Assembly (NCBI GenBank): GCA_022360335.1
Contig: JAKSCZ010000024.1
Span: forward strand, 1-12,410
Direction of reading: 5' to 3'
DNA length: 12,410 nt
Source of the DNA: Pseudomonadota bacterium
GTDB lineage: Bacteria; Pseudomonadota; Gammaproteobacteria; Steroidobacterales; Woeseiaceae
The first letter of the stretch is position 1; each line of letters opens with the position of its first letter. Shown here piece after piece: positions 1 through 6,747 of the stretch. A program made the position numbers and the translations under genes. Below the pieces are notes generated by a model. The model ran no database searches. It saw only the letters and a program-made list of their open reading frames with translations, and was not told where the DNA came from.

Positions 1-1715
1 CATCGTCCAGCACCGTGGCCATCGCGTCGGCGGCCGGGCAGGCGCCGGCGAACCCGCTGGCGACGGTCCGGCGTCTCGTCGAAGCCGCGTCGGAGTCCGG
101 TGCCGAGTTCGTGGTGCTGCCGGAATACGCGTTCGGCGCCGACGTGACGAAACGGAATCCGGCGTCGCGGGATAGCCCGGCGGCGCAGCCCATTCCCGGA
201 CCGACCACGCGCGCGATCGGCGAAATCGCCGGCAGGGCCTCGGTCTGGGTGAGCTACTCGATGCTCGAGGACGCATCCCCGAACACCTACGTCACGAGCG
301 TGTTGACCAGCGACGAGGGACGTATCGTCGCCCGGTACCGGAAACGGACGCTGGCGCCGGGCGCTTCCGAAGCGTCGATTACACCGGGCTTTGCGAGGGA
401 ATTGTTCGACACGGTGGCGCGCGACGAGACCCGCGTCGGCGTGGCTTCGGGCAACGACGTCCTGACGGCGATCCCGAGATTCGCGAGTCGCGGCGCCAAT
501 ATCGTTCTCGTCAATGCCAGCTGGCCGGCAAGCGGCCGCGTCGACTGGCGCCGGCGGATCCGGACGCTCAGCGAACGCCACAACGTCGCGGTCGTCGTCA
601 GCGATCTTTCCGGCAACGGCAGCGGCGTCTACCTGCCCCGGTCCGGGACGGTATCCGAACGAGCCTGTGCGGCCTGCGAGGAACGCGGCTTCTCGTTGGT
701 CGAGTTCGACGTTCCCGGTCACCGCTGGCGGGTGCAGCATCCGCTGGGCCTGCCTGAAGTGCCGATTCCGAGCGACCTCCCGTTCAGCCCGGCGATAGTC
801 GAACTCGGCAGGACGCTGTTCTTCGAACCGCGCCTGTCGCGCACCGGCGAGGTCGCCTGCGCCAGTTGCCACGACCCGAACCTCGCCTTTTCAGACGGCC
901 GGCAGACCGGTACCGGCACGCTGCAACGCCGTACGCGGCGCAACGTGCCGTCGCTGCTCAACGCGGCCTACCGGGGCATGCTCAACTGGGACGGCAACCC
1001 GACGACCATCGAGCAACAGATCAAGTACCCGCTGATGGGCGCCGCGGAATTCGATATCCGCTCCGAACGGATGCTGCGGGACCGGCTGCGAACGATCGGT
1101 GCGCTGGACGAGCTACAGCGAATTCACGGCATCGAGGACATCGGCTTTCCGGAAATTGCGCGGACGCTCGGTGCGTACATACGCACGCTGGTTTCGGCCG
1201 GCTCAGCGTTCGACCGCTATTACTACGGCGGCGAGGTCGAAGCGATGCGCCCGGCGGCACGCAAAGGCCTCGACCTGTTTCGCAGCGAATTCGATTGCGC
1301 GGGATGCCACACGATCGGCGAAACGCATGCCTTGTTCGCCGACGACCGGTTTCACCGGCTCGGCGTCGGCTACGATGCCCGGTCCGGCTACTACGACGAT
1401 CCCGGCGTCGGCATGGTGAGCAATCGCGACTACGACGGCATGTTCTTCACGCCGTCGTTGCGCAACGTCGCGCGCACCGGACCCTATATGCACGACGGCA
1501 GCGTGGCGGATCTCGCCGGCGCCGTGCGTATCCACTACGCGGCGACGGACATCCGGAAACGATCGTCCCTGTCGCGCCCGCCGCCGACCGAAGAGGAGCT
1601 CGGCTACCTCGTCGCCTTCCTCGAGGCCCTGGACGGCGGTCCCGCAGGACCGTCCGAAATACGGGTCGACGACGTCGTGGCCGGCAGCCGGCCGGCGGCG
1701 GCGGAACGACGCTAG
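1..1715 (+). CDS. Nitrilase-fold domain fused to MauG/CcpA-type di-haem cytochrome c domain (5' end outside window)
   Basis: The frame is open to base 1, so the gene starts upstream. Residues are numbered from the GTG at 15, which is probably not the true start because the first nitrilase beta strand lies right at it. Residues 1-235 look like a carbon-nitrogen hydrolase: the LPEYAF motif carries E37 and the YRKRTL motif carries K110. The position of the catalytic Cys (usual xICYD) reads ASGND (144-148), with Gly146 in place of Cys, so amidase or acyltransferase chemistry is unlikely. Residues about 245-545 are a di-haem domain with CASCH (C282/C285/H286) and CAGCH (C428/C431/H432), plus the family's LSRTGEVACASCH, FFTPSLRNVARTGPYMHDG and C-terminal helix. 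Tyr508 (VRIHY) is where MauG-like members may use Tyr as axial ligand; this is inference. Covalent haem c needs the periplasm, so a signal or membrane segments should precede base 1, as in Lnt. It sits 13 bp before the oxygenase gene, suggesting an operon. Confidence 0.85.
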   Translation, partial: SSSTVAIASAAGQAPANPLATVRRLVEAASESGAEFVVLPEYAFGADVTKRNPASRDSPAAQPIPGPTTRAIGEIAGRASVWVSYSMLEDASPNTYVTSVLTSDEGRIVARYRKRTLAPGASEASITPGFARELFDTVARDETRVGVASGNDVLTAIPRFASRGANIVLVNASWPASGRVDWRRRIRTLSERHNVAVVVSDLSGNGSGVYLPRSGTVSERACAACEERGFSLVEFDVPGHRWRVQHPLGLPEVPIPSDLPFSPAIVELGRTLFFEPRLSRTGEVACASCHDPNLAFSDGRQTGTGTLQRRTRRNVPSLLNAAYRGMLNWDGNPTTIEQQIKYPLMGAAEFDIRSERMLRDRLRTIGALDELQRIHGIEDIGFPEIARTLGAYIRTLVSAGSAFDRYYYGGEVEAMRPAARKGLDLFRSEFDCAGCHTIGETHALFADDRFHRLGVGYDARSGYYDDPGVGMVSNRDYDGMFFTPSLRNVARTGPYMHDGSVADLAGAVRIHYAATDIRKRSSLSRPPPTEEELGYLVAFLEALDGGPAGPSEIRVDDVVAGSRPAAAERR

Positions 1716-1728
1716 CCGGGCGGCGGGC

Positions 1729-2424
1729 ATGCAGCTGCGCAGCGCGGAATACCGGGCACTCAAGGTTCACGAGCGCCTGGACATCGCCTGGACGGCGGTC
1801 GACCAGCTCGAACTCGAGCGAAGTCTCCGTCACTACACGCGACACGTTTCGGACTTGCTGAAGAGCGGCCAGCCGATCAGGACGCATATTCCCGGAGCCT
1901 GGTCGATCGCATTGCCGATCTGCGATACGACGACGCCCGAGGCGCTGTTCGCGACCCTGGGAGAGGTCGAGTACGAGCAGGAGGATCACGGTGCATTCTG
2001 GCTGACGACGCACTATCCCAATCCCGAGCCGGTCGTTACGCTGATTCCGAAATCGCTGCCGGGACAGCCGAAGGCGCTGCTCCGGCTGTGTCACCGGCTG
2101 GGCGAACTGCTCGGCCGCGACGTCGGCGGCGAGGACGGGGCCTTCCTCGCCTGTATCTCGGCTCACTTCGCCTGGGCGATGCACACCGACGACGATAACA
2201 GTTACGAGCTCGTGGGCCGCCGCGTGCACGTGCCGTTGCGGACCACGCCGCACTGCGTCATGGCCTGGGGAGACTGGGACAGCGACGGCAACGAAGTACT
2301 GTCACACGAAGTGCACCTCGAGAAAGGCGCCATTCACCACGTCCGCGTGGACGTACCTCATACCGTCATCAACCGCGACCCCGTCCGTTCGAGAACGCAC
2401 CTGATCATCGACGTCAGGGATTGA
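1729..2424 (+). CDS. Aspartyl/asparaginyl beta-hydroxylase-like Fe(II)/2-oxoglutarate oxygenase
   Basis: This 231-aa protein has the signature of the AspH/proline-hydroxylase-type double-stranded beta-helix oxygenases. An HxD pair lies in MHTDDD (H152, D154), followed by the strand RRVHVPLRTTP. The distal His is in VPHTVINRD (H211), and Arg220 or Arg222 before HLIIDV should bind the 2-oxoglutarate carboxylate. The complete HxD...H...R set predicts an active hydroxylase. AspH-like enzymes hydroxylate Asp, Asn or Pro side chains, free or in peptides; the substrate here cannot be read from sequence. The N-terminal 60 residues are helical and less conserved in appearance. The ATG at 1729 is 13 bp after the fusion gene, with a modest GGCGGG just upstream. 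The stop lies 3 bp before the next ATG, so the three plus-strand genes probably share one mRNA. Confidence 0.85.
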   Translation: MQLRSAEYRALKVHERLDIAWTAVDQLELERSLRHYTRHVSDLLKSGQPIRTHIPGAWSIALPICDTTTPEALFATLGEVEYEQEDHGAFWLTTHYPNPEPVVTLIPKSLPGQPKALLRLCHRLGELLGRDVGGEDGAFLACISAHFAWAMHTDDDNSYELVGRRVHVPLRTTPHCVMAWGDWDSDGNEVLSHEVHLEKGAIHHVRVDVPHTVINRDPVRSRTHLIIDVRD

Positions 2425-2427
2425 TCG

Positions 2428-3153
2428 ATGTACACCGCGAACGTGATATACCGGCTGCGCTCACCGCGGGACAAGGTCTGGGCTTTCGTCAGCGAGCCCG
2501 AACGCCTGGCGCGATGGTTCGCGAACGTCGATTCGTTCTGCGCCGATGCGCCGTTTCGCTTCGTGTTCGGGGACGGCGATTTTCACAACGGCGACGTAAT
2601 CGAGTGGTACGACGAAATCGGGTTTGCGCTGAGGTGGCAATTTCTCGGTCTCGGGCCATGGTACCGCATCCGGTTTTCGCTGCTGCCGAGGAAGGACGAC
2701 ACCGAACTGGCAATCTCCGATCACGGCGCCATATCGCTGGACGAGGCTTTGTGCCTGCGGCTCGGCTGGACCGAGTTCTGTGTCCGGCTGCAGCGGGTGC
2801 TCGATGGGGAGGGCTCGGCGCGCTTCGACTGGCGGCGGGACTTCAACGTCACGTCCCGGTTCAGGAACCGGGGCGCTGCTCGTGCGCTACGGGACCCCGG
2901 GTGGTACCGGCAGCAGTTCGATGCGGAAATACGCGAGGTCGACGAATCCGGAGGTATCCTGCTCCTGGATGCCGATCGCTGGACCGGCGTCAGCACGACC
3001 GTGCGCATTCGTCAGCGCCTGTATCGGGACGGCGAATACACGGAAATCCAGCATGACGGCTTCGGCGACATGAACGCGGCCTGCGCAAAGCAGGAACGGC
3101 GCGCCGCCGCGTCAGCCTGGCTGACCGGCCTGCAGACGCTGGGCGCCTACTGA
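2428..3153 (+). CDS. SRPBCC-fold protein (AHSA1 / polyketide cyclase-like)
   Basis: The 241-aa product opens with a typical SRPBCC start: a beta strand, then SPRDKVWAFVSEPERLARWF with the conserved V-W-x-F...P..L..W-F pattern. It continues with strands around GDVIEWYDEIGFALRW and a closing-type helix near residues 112-127 (LGWTEFCVRLQRVLDG). The last 110 residues contain a further run of strands (EIREVDESGGILLL, STTVRIRQRLY, YTEIQHDGFGD) and a final helix, suggesting a degenerate second SRPBCC half or a lid. These proteins bind hydrophobic ligands; some are cyclases or aromatases in polyketide pathways and others act as carriers or chaperones. No catalytic residue can be assigned. The ATG is 3 bp after the oxygenase stop. 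The last 42 bp overlap, in antisense, the 3' end of the convergent LnmK-like gene. Confidence 0.72.
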   Translation: MYTANVIYRLRSPRDKVWAFVSEPERLARWFANVDSFCADAPFRFVFGDGDFHNGDVIEWYDEIGFALRWQFLGLGPWYRIRFSLLPRKDDTELAISDHGAISLDEALCLRLGWTEFCVRLQRVLDGEGSARFDWRRDFNVTSRFRNRGAARALRDPGWYRQQFDAEIREVDESGGILLLDADRWTGVSTTVRIRQRLYRDGEYTEIQHDGFGDMNAACAKQERRAAASAWLTGLQTLGAY

Positions 3154-4026
3154 GCGTACCCATGAGAATTCCTTGACGGTCAGCACGTCCGCCAGCGCGG
3201 CCTTGTCCGACGTGCGCGTCAGTACGTTGTGCGTAACGACGTCGGTCTCACCGATGAGCAGCGTCCGGAGTTCCACGTCGACCTCGTCGCCCAGCCGGAT
3301 ATTCTGATGGTAGAACACGTCCCGCCGCAGCACGGACGTGTCGCGTGCCCAGTCATCGCGCACCTCCCCCGGTGCATGCTCGTGAACGAGCAGCCGTTCG
3401 ACGGTATCCGCGATGACCGGAAACACCGCGAAGTAGAGCAGCCCCGCCGCGTTGAAATCGCTGTACGGCGACGGCACGTAGCCGCGCCGCTTCCCGAAGT
3501 TGCCCGTGTCCAGGTCCAGGACCCGGTTACCGAACGATACGCCGGAACGCCGCCGTCTGCGCATCGCACGCGACGCGCTCAGCATGTCCGGAATCTCGGC
3601 CAGGTCGCCGCTGGTCGAGTTGCGTAAAGCGCGCGGCAACACCGGGTGCAGTTCATTGTCCCGCATGCCGACGAAGGTGTTCAGCATCGACACGCGCAGC
3701 GCATTCCCGGGGCCCGTATAGCGGCTCGCGCCCTGGAATATTCCCCGGCCGAAGCGCCCGAGGTCGGTCCTTACCTCGAGCGTGTCGTCGAGATTGAGCG
3801 CGTGAATCGGCCGGTCGTATTGCGCCCGGACGGCGAGGAAAGCCGGGTAGATGGTCATCCCTTCCTCGCTCAGCAAATTGCGGGACGTAATGCCGTCGGC
3901 GCCGAGCGTCCGGCAGATATTCTGCCATTGCAGGTCGCCGGCGTGTTTGAAGAGCCAGCCTTCCGAAAGTCCGGCGACGTTCGTCCGGGGAAGCCGCACA
4001 CGGACCCGTGTCGACCTGAAGTTCAC
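3112..4026 (-). CDS. LnmK / Pnap_2097-family double hot-dog biosynthetic protein
   Basis: The 304-aa protein resembles the LnmK family. LnmK of leinamycin biosynthesis loads methylmalonyl from CoA onto an ACP and decarboxylates it to propionyl-ACP. Here the N-terminal part has LSEGWLFKHAGDLQW, then a short linker and TIYPAFLAVRAQYDRP. Tyr60 in that segment is close in position to the Tyr I recall as catalytic in LnmK (Tyr62), an alignment to be confirmed. The second half has PSPYSDFNAAGLLYFAVFP and a clear hot-dog end with VFYHQNIRLGDEVDVELRTLL. The length fits a double hot-dog enzyme. It starts at GTG 4026, overlapping the ACP stop by 4 bp (GTGA), so translation is coupled to its likely partner. 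The 3' end overlaps the facing SRPBCC gene by 42 bp. Acyl substrate unknown; a thioesterase-like role is the alternative. Confidence 0.72.
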   Translation of the reverse strand: MNFRSTRVRVRLPRTNVAGLSEGWLFKHAGDLQWQNICRTLGADGITSRNLLSEEGMTIYPAFLAVRAQYDRPIHALNLDDTLEVRTDLGRFGRGIFQGASRYTGPGNALRVSMLNTFVGMRDNELHPVLPRALRNSTSGDLAEIPDMLSASRAMRRRRRSGVSFGNRVLDLDTGNFGKRRGYVPSPYSDFNAAGLLYFAVFPVIADTVERLLVHEHAPGEVRDDWARDTSVLRRDVFYHQNIRLGDEVDVELRTLLIGETDVVTHNVLTRTSDKAALADVLTVKEFSWVRSVGAQRLQAGQPG

Positions 4027-4235
4027 CGGACCGCCTCGTAGAGATCGCGCAACGTCGTTTGCGGCGCGAATTTCGTCTTCAGAATCGCGTCCGGACAGGA
4101 CCGCTCCAGGAGCACCGCGAACGTCAACAGGTCGAGCGAATCGATCGGCAGCTCATCGAACGGCACGCGCAACCAGCCTTCGTGCGCGTCGCCGCGCACC
4201 TGCATCAGTGTCGCGATGAATTCCTTCTCGTTCAT
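4023..4235 (-). CDS. Stand-alone acyl carrier protein
   Basis: This 70-aa protein starts at ATG 4235, chosen because it forms an ATGA overlap with the upstream exporter stop. It carries the phosphopantetheine attachment motif in ELPIDSLDLLTFAVLLE, with Ser33 as the site. The following helix and the C-terminal TLRDLYEAV helix match helices II to IV of type II ACPs. It would carry acyl or aminoacyl intermediates as a thioester. Because it lies between the exporter and the LnmK-like gene with overlaps on both sides, it is probably the acyl acceptor of that protein, as LnmL is for LnmK. A much longer reading frame runs through the same phase upstream, but that part is antisense-like noise inside the exporter gene. 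No cognate phosphopantetheinyl transferase is in the window. Confidence 0.88.
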   Translation of the reverse strand: MNEKEFIATLMQVRGDAHEGWLRVPFDELPIDSLDLLTFAVLLERSCPDAILKTKFAPQTTLRDLYEAVR

Positions 4236-5479
4236 CGCTGCCGGACCGTACCGGCCCCGGCGTGCCGGGTTCGTCCGATGCGCCGGCTCAGCGCGTAGAA
4301 ACCGAGGACCAGGACGAAGCTCCCGCAATAGAACAGACCGCCGGCCTGCAGCAGGCGCGTCGGGCTCAGGTCGCCGAGCACGGCCACGATACTCGCCGCG
4401 ACCAGCAGCTGCGGGAGAAAGCTGGCGTTGTCCAGCAGCGCAAACACTGCCGGCTGACGGGCCGGATCGACCCGCGTGTGTACGAGGTTGGCCTGGCACG
4501 GCAGGAACGCATAGTTGTTCGCACCCCAGGCGGCAAACAGGACCGTGCTCAACACGACGCTTGCCGATTGCGACCACGCCGCGAACACCAGCGCCTCGGA
4601 GAAGAACGCGGCGAAGACGGTCCGCTCGGCTCCGATGCGGCGATAGGCCCAGTTGCCGATCCACGGCCCGACGAGGCAGCCCGCACCGAAGGCCGCCAGC
4701 CAGATCGCATAGCTTGCGTCGCCGCCGAGCGCGTTTTCCTCGATGAACGGCCGCAGTAACGGATCCAGCAGCCCCACGGCAAAGCCGGAGACGACGGTCA
4801 TCGCGACGACGAACGACAGCAATCCGTCGAGCGACGGGCTGTGCGTCGTGCCGCCGGCCGCGAGCCGCGGCCCGGCCGCGGCCGCTTCGCGACGCCCGGG
4901 TGCCGGCGGCAATCCTTCCCGGCGCCGGCTCTGCGCGACGGCCCACAAGACGGCCGATGACGACAGCGTTGCCGCCGCCGCCGTGAGGGCCGTCACGATC
5001 AGCGACTGTGAGCAGGCATAGACCGCCGCACCGATTGCAGCACCGGAGATCTGCGCGGCGCCGCGAAAGGTCGCATCGATGGAATTGGCGCGCATCAGCG
5101 TACCCGCGGCGGCGAGTTCGCGGATCACGGCCTGCCGGCTGGGCGAGCCGATCCAGAACGCCGCGCTCGCCAGCGCGTGCAGCCAGAACAGCGTCCAGAC
5201 GTGGTCGAGCGGTGCGATCGACAGCAGAACGACCCCGCAGCCGGCATAGCAACAGGCCACCACGCGCAGGTTCGACTTGACGATGGTCGCGATACGGGCG
5301 CCGAGCAAGGGCGCGAACGCGCTGGTCGCCAGGGTCGCGAGCACCATCGCACCGACCCAGGGCACGGACCCCCCCGTCAGCCTGAAAACGTGCAGCAGCA
5401 TCGCCGCCTGGATCGCCAGCACCGCGCACTCGGTCAATGCGATCGCGAACACCGCATTGCGAAACCCGGTGCCGGTCAT
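4232..5479 (-). CDS. MFS transporter, probable product exporter
   Basis: A 415-aa protein with about twelve hydrophobic segments, Ala/Gly/Leu-rich. A cytoplasmic central loop with basic and Gly/Ala-rich residues (around SRRREGLPPAPGRREAA) separates two six-helix halves. Loop 2-3 carries a degenerate MFS motif A (LLGARIATIVKSNLRVV). The overall look is that of the EntS-like MFS_3 exporters that accompany siderophore and small-molecule clusters. The start is ATG 5479, overlapping the P450 stop by 4 bp (ATGA), and it directly precedes the first hydrophobic helix. The in-frame extension upstream to 5629 is hydrophilic, low-complexity and inside the P450 gene. Position in the coupled P450-MFS-ACP-LnmK cassette argues for export of the pathway product; the substrate is not readable. 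Confidence 0.87.
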   Translation of the reverse strand: MTGTGFRNAVFAIALTECAVLAIQAAMLLHVFRLTGGSVPWVGAMVLATLATSAFAPLLGARIATIVKSNLRVVACCYAGCGVVLLSIAPLDHVWTLFWLHALASAAFWIGSPSRQAVIRELAAAGTLMRANSIDATFRGAAQISGAAIGAAVYACSQSLIVTALTAAAATLSSSAVLWAVAQSRRREGLPPAPGRREAAAAGPRLAAGGTTHSPSLDGLLSFVVAMTVVSGFAVGLLDPLLRPFIEENALGGDASYAIWLAAFGAGCLVGPWIGNWAYRRIGAERTVFAAFFSEALVFAAWSQSASVVLSTVLFAAWGANNYAFLPCQANLVHTRVDPARQPAVFALLDNASFLPQLLVAASIVAVLGDLSPTRLLQAGGLFYCGSFVLVLGFYALSRRIGRTRHAGAGTVRQR

Positions 5480-6708
5480 GGCAGCGCGATCGTCAGGGAG
5501 CGCAGCCCGCGCAATACGCCCTCGGGCTTGCGCACGATGGGCGCAGCCAGACGAAGCGCGTCGGTGTGCCGTAACAGGCGGCGGATCGCGATTTGCGCTT
5601 CCAGCCGCGCCAGTGCCGCGGCCGGACATTTGTTGGCGCCGAGACCGAACGCCAGGTGCGGGTTGGTCCGGCGATCGAGCCGCACCTCGTTTGCGTCACG
5701 GAATACGGCACGGTCCCGGTTGGCGGCCGCAAGCCAGACGGTGGCGCGTTCCCACTTGCGCATCGGGCAGCGGCCGACGGTCGTCGATTCGGATGCCACC
5801 CGGTCCGTCGACTGCACCGGTGTCTCGAGGCGCAAGACCTCCTCGACCAGCGGGCGCGCCAGGTTGGGCGAACTGCGAACGCGCGCTTCGATATCGGGGT
5901 TCGCCAGCAGAACGACCGCCGCACTGCCGATCAGGTCCTGCACCGTTTCGTTGCCGGCGGCCAGCATGACCGCGACGGCGCTGGTCACGACGTCCTCCGG
6001 GTAAGCGTCGAGGCGCCGGACCAGCACGCCGCGGCCATCGGCCGCATCGCCGCGATTGCCGAGTTCGGCATACCGGGCGACGATGAACCTGCGAATATCG
6101 TGGGCCGCCGCGCTCGCGGTAAGCACCGCGTGCGTTTCACCGTCCGCGACGCGGGACAGTTCGTCGGCCCAATGCCGCAGGCGCGGGCGATCGCTGACGG
6201 GCATCGCCAGCATGTGGCACAACACGTAATCGGGCAGAACCGCGGCGTAGTCGGCAACCAGGTCCAGCTTTTCCCGGCGAGACGCCAGCAGCGCCGAGGC
6301 GCAGCGCTCGATGAACGGCCGCATCGAGGCCGCCACGGCGCGACCGCAGACGTAGGCAACGATTGCGCGGGCCTGCGATTCACGGCTGTCCTGGCGCTTG
6401 ACGAATCGCCCGGCTTCCAGTTCCCGCCGCAGCGCGTTTGCCGCCCGTTCGGATTCGCCCAGCGTTTGCAGCTCGGGTCCGGGGTAGCGGTCGGCCCGCA
6501 GCGCCGGATGCTTGAGCAGGCGGCAGGTGGAGTCGTAGGTCGTCGCCAGGAGGCCGGGCTGCGGCCCGGGCGCGGGCTGCCGTTCCGCGCGGGTGCCGTC
6601 CCGAAACGAGTCCAGCCCGTGCAGCCAGCCCAGCCGGTACTCGCGAGCCTTGTCCTGGAGGTCGTTCTTCACGTCGCGGTCCCGTGACGTGACGCTGCCG
6701 GAAAGCAC
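5476..6708 (-). CDS. Cytochrome P450
   Basis: This 410-aa soluble bacterial-type P450 has the I-helix oxygen-activation motif AGNET (251-255, Thr255), the K-helix ExxR (E290-R293 in VEEVLRLETP), the segment WLAAANRDRAVF, and the haem-ligand loop AFGLGANKCPAAALARLEA with Cys361. The usual His before Cys (FGxGxHxC) is Lys here and the usual Gly after Cys-Pro is Ala; both are uncommon but tolerated changes. No ferredoxin or reductase gene is in the window. The listed start is GTG 6708. A second GTG at 6672, with GGGAC upstream, would remove 12 residues and is at least as likely. Its stop overlaps the exporter ATG by 4 bp. In this setting it probably oxidises a carrier-bound or released intermediate. 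Confidence 0.9.
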   Translation of the reverse strand: MLSGSVTSRDRDVKNDLQDKAREYRLGWLHGLDSFRDGTRAERQPAPGPQPGLLATTYDSTCRLLKHPALRADRYPGPELQTLGESERAANALRRELEAGRFVKRQDSRESQARAIVAYVCGRAVAASMRPFIERCASALLASRREKLDLVADYAAVLPDYVLCHMLAMPVSDRPRLRHWADELSRVADGETHAVLTASAAAHDIRRFIVARYAELGNRGDAADGRGVLVRRLDAYPEDVVTSAVAVMLAAGNETVQDLIGSAAVVLLANPDIEARVRSSPNLARPLVEEVLRLETPVQSTDRVASESTTVGRCPMRKWERATVWLAAANRDRAVFRDANEVRLDRRTNPHLAFGLGANKCPAAALARLEAQIAIRRLLRHTDALRLAAPIVRKPEGVLRGLRSLTIALP

Positions 6709-6747
6709 CGCCCCGGGATCGAGGCGGTGCAGCTCCGCGCAGAGTGC

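Noticed and set aside
866..1861. 331-codon plus frame within the di-haem fusion gene
   Set aside because: Shifted phase; the true frame carries both CxxCH motifs and family signatures.
2425..3160. Possible RiPP precursor near the AspH-like oxygenase
   Set aside because: I looked for a short frame with leader-like and core-like parts around the oxygenase and di-haem genes and found none with a ribosome binding site.
4236..5429. Long upstream extension in the phase of the acyl carrier protein
   Set aside because: It lies inside the exporter gene in another phase and is low-complexity; only the last 70 codons from ATG 4235 resemble an ACP.
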